The notes beneath the pieces were generated by a model. The model had not been told where the DNA came from. It saw only the letters and a list, made by a program, of their open reading frames with translations, and ran no database searches. A program made the translations under genes and the position numbers. DNA of 64,000 nucleotides from Acanthacorydalis orientalis (lineage: Eukaryota > Arthropoda > Insecta > Megaloptera > Corydalidae), in assembly GCA_034766995.1 (NCBI GenBank), contig CM068315.1, positions 24,117,562-24,181,561 of the forward strand, read 5' to 3'. Shown here one piece after another: positions 56,700 through 64,000 of this stretch. Each line of letters starts with the position of its first letter. The stretch's first letter is position 1.

Positions 56700-57560
56700 T
56701 AATGGGCCGAAAGAAAATAATGTACACCGGAGATGAGATCTCTAACAAAAAAAGTAATTTATTAAGGAAAAACGTTCAAGTTTATATAGGATATGTTAGG
56801 ATGTTCTGCGAAAATTATATCAAACGCTATAAAGTGGAAAAAAGAGATGAAGAACGTGAAGGAAAAAACATCTTCTTTAGAAGACCAGGATATAATATTT
56901 TTGTTAAAACAGGCTCTATCTAATACCTCTAATCAAATAAAATAAGAATTAAATGTTTCAGTTTGCACTTCATTATTAAAAGGAGTCATATTAATGATAA
57001 TTTGAAAGATAGATCTCCAATAAAGGTTCCGTTACTGAATTGCAGACAAGTGAAGAAGAAGCTCATTGTCTATCAAAGAACATTTAAAATGGACTTTCAA
57101 AAAATGGTATAATATTTTACGGTTTGATAAATCAAAAATTATAGTACTTAATTCTAATATATATATATATATCAGAAATATACTCGAAGATCTACACGTT
57201 TCGAATTTAAGTCTCACTATACTACTAAGAGAATAAAACATGTATAATGTAGTATTGTGGTTTGGGTTTGCTTTTTGTGATATGGTGTTGGTCATATTTT
57301 CTGGATTAATGAAAAAATGAATGTCGATATTTATGTAGATATACTAAAGAATATCATGCTTTCATTTTCGAAAGATGGAATGTCTCTAAAATGGACATTT
57401 ATGCAAAACAACGATCTAAAACATCTCAAAAATCTCAAATTTGGTTTCGTAAAAATTAAGTGAACGTTATGGCCTGACGGCCACAATCACCAGACCTAAA
57501 TCCGTTTGAACAACTGCAGATAGATGTGTAAAAATATGTTTTTGAAGTCAAGGTACAGGT
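56700..57560 (+). mobile_element. Tc1 transposon remnant
   Basis: MGRKKIMYTGDEISNKKSNL is a Tc1-type start. Further on, DRSPIKVPLLNCRQVKKKL, a decayed first Asp block near 57120 (RFDKSK), QNNDLKH (second Asp), and PQSPDLNPFEQLQIDV with Glu of DD34E. Frameshifts and stops separate all blocks. No inverted ends assigned. Confidence 0.85.
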
Positions 57561-57976
57561 TAACCAGCAATTATAATAAACTAGTCTCTATACCCTCAGC
57601 CGGGTCAGAGATTCCAACTGAAAGATCCTGGTAATTAGTTGATTCAATGCCTCGTAGATGTCAAGCATTTATACAAAATAAGGGAGTCACAGCACTAAAT
57701 ATTAATTAAGATTGAAGTAATAACTCTTATATTTTAGTTTTTGTTAAATTTTTGTTATTATTTTAATGAGGCCACTATTTAAACGACCTGTGCAATTCAG
57801 CATGTTTATGTAAATGGTTTATCTTAAATTATTGTAGAATAGAATTAGTATTTCATTTGATTATAAATAAATTATTATGTAATAAGTATACATCTGCCTG
57901 AAATAAAATATATTTTGTGTTATAAATATTTTTATCATTTTTCAAATTGCATTTCATCACTGCTATTTCATGCACA

Positions 57977-58030
<54 letters not shown>

Positions 58031-58187
58031 GTGTGTGTGTGTATGTGCAGAGCGATTGAAATTTTACAGAATCTTGTTGTTAAGATCCATCTGAATGAAA
58101 TGAAATATCGATTATAACATTAATTATTCTGCTCCGTCCAACTTATGTAATATTGTTTAGATGAACATTCTAATTATCGTAATTTTA

Positions 58188-58425
58188 TTAAGGTGTACAA
58201 ATTAATTACGTGTCTTTAAGTTGAATCAGTTATACCTCTGTTTTAAGTTAAAGTAGTTTCTCCTCGTTTTGAGATTTTAAAGTGATAACCTTAACATTTA
58301 AAACACTATATATCTTGGCCAAGCAATTGACATAACGTCACAAAACAGATGTGAATACGATGGAGTCCAAAAGTAGAATACTAGGCGTTGTATGCTTTTC
58401 GCATTTCTGTTGAAAAAAACGATCG
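58188..58425 (+). mobile_element. mariner-derived MITE, copy 6, truncated at a junction with another mariner
   Basis: Left half only, from AGGTGTACAAATTAATTACG to TTCTGTTGAAAAAAA. It abuts a right-end fragment of the 45.5-kb family. Confidence 0.65.
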
Positions 58426-58785
58426 GATAAACTATACTGACGATTTCTGACTTGTCAGCTGTTCTATGATCTCCTGAGCGTGGTGCATCTTTGACGCTCG
58501 TTCTGTGACAGTTTTGCAGGAAGGACAAGATTCACACAATATAGGAAATATCATCTCATGTTTTCTCTTCCAAAAAAATAACAGAATCGCATTTCGATTT
58601 AAGTTTTTATCTATTTTGCATTCTCGTCAAAACGTTTGTGTTGAAACAACTGTACGAATGGCGGGATGATCTGCAATTTCATATGCGTTACAAAAAGGGA
58701 TGGAAATATAAGAGAAAGTATACAACTGTATCCCTCTCCCTCAGTGAGTACACGAACCAAGTCACTCTTCAAATCGTCCTCTTAT
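58425..58785 (-). mobile_element. Right-arm fragment of the 45.5-kb mariner family
   Basis: Parallel to 46470-46829: CAAGATTCACACAATATAGG, AAAACGTTTGTGTTGAAACA, CCTCAGTGAGTACACGAACC, GTCACTCTTCAAA. Joined to MITE copy 6 at about 58425. Confidence 0.7.
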
Positions 58786-58789
58786 ATAA

Positions 58790-60094
58790 TTTGATTGTTG
58801 AAAATTCATCAAAATTTCACATAAAAGAATTGACAAATGACCTTTTTATATTTCTAAAGTTTTCTTTTATTTGAAACCATATTTTTAAATTTGTATTGCA
58901 AAAAACGTATAAATAACGATTATACAAATCTTAAATATAAAAATTGATAGACAATATGCAAACAACTTGATTTGAAATAGGTGGTGAATAAAACACATCT
59001 TGTATATTTCTCATATTTTTAATGAATATTCTTTTGCTCGGTACCATTCATATTCCGGTAGATTATCTTATATTTTATGAGTTTAAACTAATTTGAATCA
59101 TAATTTCTGAGTAAATATCTAATTATTGTGCGATCAAAATGTTATGAAAATGAATTACTTCAAAGGTTATCTACATCTAGTCTTATAAATATGAGATTAT
59201 TTTAAATAGATTTAATTACAGTTACATATTGTAAAAATGTGTTTAAAACTAATAGTTCAACGCTCTTATCTAAAAATAGGGTCATTGTTCAAAAGTGTAA
59301 TATGATAACATTCACAATTAAAAAAAAATACATTCATTGCAAGTTCTTGCAAAGTAGTGACACAAATTTCAAATATATTTTGTGGATTTCTATTAAAATC
59401 GTTTTTAAAAGACAGCCAAAATAGTAAACTGGAAAGAATATCGATACGAGTACAAAAAAAGAATGAAAAACAAACAAAGATCACTTAATCGATTCTAAAC
59501 GTTTATTTTTACATGTTTTAAAAATTTAAGAACATATTTTAATTGAGTGATAAATAAAACTTTAAACATATCCTTTTCTATACATTTCAAATGTGAAATT
59601 GGTGTTTTGGCATTTGTAGATTTTAATTGAAAATTCTTTCTGTTCCTAAATTGGAAAAAGCTCATTGTTGGCGAGTTTTATAGATTTTTATAAATAGTAT
59701 AATTTTGAAATATACGAGTATTTAAAGTAGCTTTGAAACTAAAACATAAAATATTAATCACATAGTCTACGCATTTCGAGTTTGATAATCGAAACGAGCA
59801 ATAGATGAATGTACAAAAATTCGTAAAATTACTAAAAAAATAATTGTCATACTTTTAATCAAGTATATAAAATGTACAAAATTTAATTCGAACAATCAGA
59901 AAAACTGTATAGAAAACCAATATTTAAGGAAGAAGTATCCGTCGACTAATGGACACTCCCTCTTTGTAACAAATGATGTATAAGTGTGAGATTGTAGAGA
60001 ATATATATATATGCACTGTTTACGTGGACACAAATATATTAATATCACAAAACAAGAGTTCATGTCGAGAAAATCGCAAATGCCTTCCTCACAA
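58790..60094. other. 3' flank of the second protease
   Basis: No transposon motif or exon recognised; probably 3' UTR in its right part. Confidence 0.4.
59502..59507 (-). terminator. Possible poly(A) signal of the second protease
   Basis: AATAAA on the minus strand, nearly 600 bases after the stop. It would imply a long 3' UTR; variant signals nearer the stop are possible. Confidence 0.25.
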
Positions 60095-61875
60095 TTATGG
60101 CCAAACAATGTCCGAAATCCAATCGGCATAATTTGAAACTTTCGTAAACACTCCTGGAACTGGACTACCGCCGCACGATATTCCGAATGACGTCAGACCG
60201 ATTATATAATAATTTGATGTGTTTTCAGTTTCGATCTGTAACGGGCTACCACTGTCACCAATACATGTGTCCGCAGTTCCGTTATTTGTTCCAGTGCATA
60301 TCATAGACCTACCATCAATACCTTGAGGTAAACGTAGTGATTCACCTTGTGGGATATAAGCTTCGTTACAAGAAACTGGATCGACGATTGGCAAAGACAC
60401 TTTTTGTAGAATGGAATTCTGTGTTTCAACTGAAAATTAAAAATTTCTTTTTAATCAATTTCACAGGTACGTCTGTCTCTAATTGTAGCTAGAGAATTAC
60501 TATTCACTGCATTTAATCCATTGATTGCCACTAGAAATAATGTCATCTAGTACAGTTCTGTCCAAATTCATTTTCACGAATGATTTTTTTTTATTACACA
60601 AACCACATCAATTTTCTGACAACTGATACAATCAAAAACGATCAATAATGAAATCCAGTTTAAAATACAAAACTGAACAAATGGATAAATAATCTAGCTT
60701 ACCATTCCATTTTTTTATGTTGAAATTATTAAACTTTCTCACTGTACATTTCTAACACTGTGATGAAACAAGCTTTCACAATCGAAATTTTTTTTCATCA
60801 AAAAACGTACCAAGTATGGATCATTTTTAATTGTTGCTTATTTGCATTTCAACGTCGATGTTCTTTGTCATCAGAGGAACAGGAAAATCTTTATATTTTA
60901 GCGTTTATCTTCAATCTTAACTCTCTAAGGATGATGATACCATCATCGAAATGTACATAAACAGTAATCAAAATGGATCAATAATCATTTATTGTTCAGA
61001 AAAGCTGTTTATGTTTTTTTTTTACGTTGAAAGGAAAAAAATAATTCATTTCTGAAAATGAATTTAGTCAGATTCAGAACTCTATTGTGATGAATAAAGA
61101 TTCTTCCGCACTTCTTTCTTTCCCGTATGCAATTTTTTTTTCGATTTAATTGTTTTCTTGATATGAGTGACTGAAAAAAATTAAACTCGCACAAAAGTAT
61201 TTTCAAATAGTCATTATCTGATTTTAAAAGTGCATTTTGAAGTACAGACCGTTAACCAGAACATTTTTCTGTGGTTTGTGAAGCGAAATAAGGATTAATC
61301 TCTGAAAATGTTGAATTGTTTTTAATACTTCATTTTCAAATATCACGAAAATGTGTAAATTTTCAATAAGTTTCTTTTTGTTCTCGTTATTTTTCAAGAC
61401 TCTCTGTATAAAAAACTTTATAATTACAAAACAAACGTTTTTTTTTAAAGATGGAAATTCTGGCCGTCAAGTAGAAAAACCTTCTAATCTTTATAGTATA
61501 TAAAAGTTTTTAATTCTTATAATGTCTGATTATTTTCAATTGAAATATGTTCACCTGTTACCTGGAAATATCAATATAAAACAATCATAAAAAGGACGTT
61601 TATGGGCTTCAAAATTTTACAGTTATTAATTGACTATTTTCAATCTACGTTTCTCACTGTATGAGGTTCTTTTTTAAAAAAAACGTATGTATAATTTAGA
61701 CAGAAATGCGTGATTGCATGATTATATATCCATACAATTGGTTATTTTGTACAAAAATCTGGAGATAATTAACATTTACATTTCATTAAAGAAGTATAAT
61801 TCAACTCGAACAATTTCGCTTGCTTTCTTTAACTCTAGAAAGATGATTTTTAGAAACATTTTTTTGATTTATTGA

Positions 61876-61952
<77 letters not shown>

Positions 61953-62965
61953 ACGGAGAAGTATGGAAAGATGCATGCTAGGAATAATAAGAACAGATAG
62001 GAAAAGAATAGAATGGATACGAAAACCGACAATAGTTACAGATGTAATAAGAAGATTAAAGAGTCTGATATGAAAACAAGGAAAAAATCAACCACTGAAC
62101 AGAAATTATTAACTGAACCAAATAATATAAAAAAAAACAAAAAAGAGACCAATTGACAAATGGAATAAAATTTTTTTATTGGAAATCGATGGAAAAGAGA
62201 TGTATTCAATCGAACAAAATGTAAAATCATTAAAGAGAGCTTTACTCAGCAGTGGATTGATAGAGGCTGATGATATTGATGATGATTTATAAATTTTGAT
62301 TAATAATTTCATTTTTTGTAGTTTCTGCACGAAAAATTATATTTTTCAGTACATTCATATCGATTAAAAAATTGTACTGACTTAAAGTTATTTTTTTTCC
62401 TTAAGGTCACTATTCTTTATGTTTATTTTTCCATTTCGCATTTTGAAATCTCTCCGAGTACTTATCTGAAGACGTCAAAAGACTAAACCGATAACGGAGG
62501 AACAAAAAATTGAGTATAGTGACCTTAAGGTAAAAGAATATTGAAATCCAGATACAAAGGAACGAAACAAATTACAACAAAAAAATACTGACGTGTTCTG
62601 TTTAAAATGCCCCATCCAGTAGCGACCGGTACCAATGTTTCATTCAGTGGCGATGTATGAAGACAAGCAGGTCTTATGTTATCCGAAAACATCACTGGTC
62701 TGTTCAAACGTAGCAACGATATGTCGTTATACCTCCTCGGTGGACTATATTCCGGATGATTGGTTATGTTTTCAATTCTGTAATCGATACCCATTTCTTT
62801 AGGATTTGTTCCCCTTATGTTGATTGTGCCGAGCTTGACGACTGAAGGACGTATTCCTTTGTTGTTGATAACACAATGAGCGGCTGTTACGACATATCTT
62901 TCACTAATTAATGTTCCACCGCATTCGAACGAAATCCTTCCGTTTTCTTCGTATCCGATAGCAGC
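60095..62965 (-). CDS. Second trypsin-like serine protease, catalytic domain only (5' part outside window)
   Basis: Two exons: 62593-62965 (acceptor TTTATAG, donor GTCAGT) and 60095-60429 (acceptor AATTTTCAG, stop TAA). They give 235 residues: CGGTLISERYVVTAAHC with catalytic His, YNDISLLRL with Asp, GWGILNRT, and TCIGDSGSPL with Ser; an Asp six before the Ser predicts trypsin-like specificity. The block after the Ser reads GDSGSP rather than the usual GDSGGP. Exon boundaries and phases (0 at the start, 1 at the shared intron) are identical to exons 4 and 5 of the protease at 12139-43694, and the sequences are clearly related, so this is a tandem paralogue. Exons for signal, clip and activation site should lie beyond 64000; no clip domain is visible here, so CLIP status is inferred. 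The next intron carries a transposase remnant. Confidence 0.9.
60974..60999 (-). repeat. Second solo arm of the 13.2-kb fold-back family
   Basis: GATCAATAATCATTTATTGT resembles the right half of the palindrome. A weaker left-arm-like sequence lies near 60610-60650 (CACAAACCACATC... GATCAATAATGA). Confidence 0.45.
61951..62288 (+). mobile_element. RTE 3' fragment, older copy
   Basis: GAAGTATGGAAAGATGCATG then stops and frameshifts; same end (CAGCAGTGGATTGATAGAGG then a GATGAT tract). About 70 bp of the internal GHVARR block is deleted. Lies in the visible intron of the second protease. Confidence 0.85.
62399..62530. repeat. Fold-back element with CCTTAAGGTCACTAT ends
   Basis: Perfect 15-base inverted ends at 62399-62413 and 62516-62530; interior related to 48600-48719. 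It lies in the intron of the second protease 60 bases from its donor. Confidence 0.75.
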
Positions 62966-63120
62966 CTATAAACAAAATATAAACAGCTATGTAAGATGTA
63001 GGATATGATTTATACTCTTGTGAAATAAACATTCCTTATTTATTCCAAGTACGAATTGTTTCAGCTCAATACTGAATATAAAATAATGAATGTACAAATT
63101 TAACTGTGAATTTAAAACCT

Positions 63121-64000
63121 ACAGGGAGTGATGAAAAAACCTTACAGATTTTAAAGGTTAACAAAATATCTATGGTGGTCTTCATTCTCGATTCACATTC
63201 GTAGTCGACTTCTGAAGTTTCGCATCACTCGCCGGGTCATTTCCAGCGTTATCGATACGATTTCGTATATTTCAGCCTTTAGTTCATTAATGGATATGGG
63301 TCGATGATTGTGGACATCAGCTTTTAGATGGGCCGAAAAAAAGTCACAAGAGGTGAGATTGGATGAACGTGCAGGTCACCCAACGTCGCCGCGTAACGAG
63401 ATCAAGTGCCACGGAAACAGTTCTCTCAAAACTTCCATTGATCTGGCCGCCGTATTAGCGGTGGCCACATCCTGTTGAAACCGTACATCTGGATTTCCAA
63501 GTTCGGTTCTAAGAAGTTCCGTAGCATCTCCACATACCGATGGGAAGTTACTGTAACCGTTTAGCCTTCTTCTCAATAAAGTTAAGGCCACAAACACCAA
63601 AATCTGCAACAGCTCACCAAACAGTGATACGTTGGCTGTGTAGAGGTCTTTCATGAAGCTGATGAGGATTGTTTTCCGTCCAGTAATGAAATGTCTGCTT
63701 GTTAACGTCAATCCAGACAAATGAAAGTAAGCTTCGTCACTTGTGAGCAAAACAGAGTTTGCAGGAAATTTTGAAGAATATTCTGACAACATGCCATTCG
63801 GTTCTCTCAGTTGCGTTCCTTAAGTTTCTGAACAATCATCATTTTGTACGGATGTAATTTAAGATTGATGTGTAAAATTCTCCTAAAAGTTAAATCAGAC
63901 AACCCCAAAGCAAAAGCATTTTTACCGGCTGAAAGTTTGAGAGATTGTACAATGGACTGTCTCACAGCATTTACATTTTCGGCATCCAATCGCTTCTTGC
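63121..64000 (-). mobile_element. IS630-Tc1-mariner-type transposase, running off the window
   Basis: Frames 63807-63989 (LSAGKNAFALGLSDLTFRRI, HTH part) and 63376-63792 (LLTSDEAYFHLSGLTLTSRH; RFQQDVATANTAARSMEVLR; LISLRGDVG). DEAYF and QQD carry the first two catalytic Asp. Same broad type as 52248-53432 but a different subfamily. Left end probably CAGGGAGTGATGAAAAAACC at 63124. Lies in an intron of the second protease; the rest is past 64000. Confidence 0.8.

Overview
The window is nuclear DNA from an animal, almost certainly an insect. Reasons: spliced genes with GT-AG introns, a clip-domain serine protease (an arthropod innate-immunity/development family), an arthropod-type TCAGT initiator with a TATA box 33 bases upstream, and a dense mix of mariner, Tc1, pogo, piggyBac-like, hAT and RTE remnants. 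The background is very AT-rich, with over 30 (TA)n tracts, while the one long coding exon is much richer in GC and in CGA/TCG codons. The order cannot be fixed from sequence alone; a hymenopteran or another AT-rich insect is plausible (inference).

Layout. 1-6,080: transposon graveyard (hAT-type end, internally deleted mariner inserted in a (TA)n tract, hAT transposase remnant, a MITE, a pogo-type element). 6,083-9,775: the last four exons, 978 residues, of a plus-strand coiled-coil protein whose 5' exons are not seen. 9,780-12,040: intergenic, with a piggyBac-type non-autonomous element carrying a second copy of the upstream MITE. 12,042-43,939: one minus-strand gene of about 32 kb encoding a 412-residue CLIP-domain serine protease. 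Its five coding exons total only about 1.24 kb, and its introns (12.7, 3.6, 14.0 kb and 81 bp) hold most of the repeats in the window. 43,940-60,000: intergenic, full of transposon remnants, including a THAP-domain fragment in a complex direct/inverted repeat. 60,095-62,965: the two last exons of a second minus-strand serine protease, whose 5' exons lie past the window end; intron phases match the first gene, so the two are paralogues in a local cluster. 63,121-64,000: transposase remnant in the next intron of that second gene.

How they work together. The two proteases are trypsin-like by S1-pocket residues. The first has a signal peptide, one clip domain, a roughly 85-residue linker and an unusual activation site after His (Leu-His then Ile-Ile-Asn-Gly), the pattern of the CLIP-C (Persephone/Snake/HP6-like) middle-tier proteases of haemolymph cascades. 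No system of a new kind is evident. The most notable structures are the ~2.2-kb direct intronic duplication flanking protease exons 2 and 3, a ~365-bp-period tandem family, six copies of a ~0.5-kb mariner-derived MITE, and several pairs in which one copy acts as the empty site for an insertion in the other.
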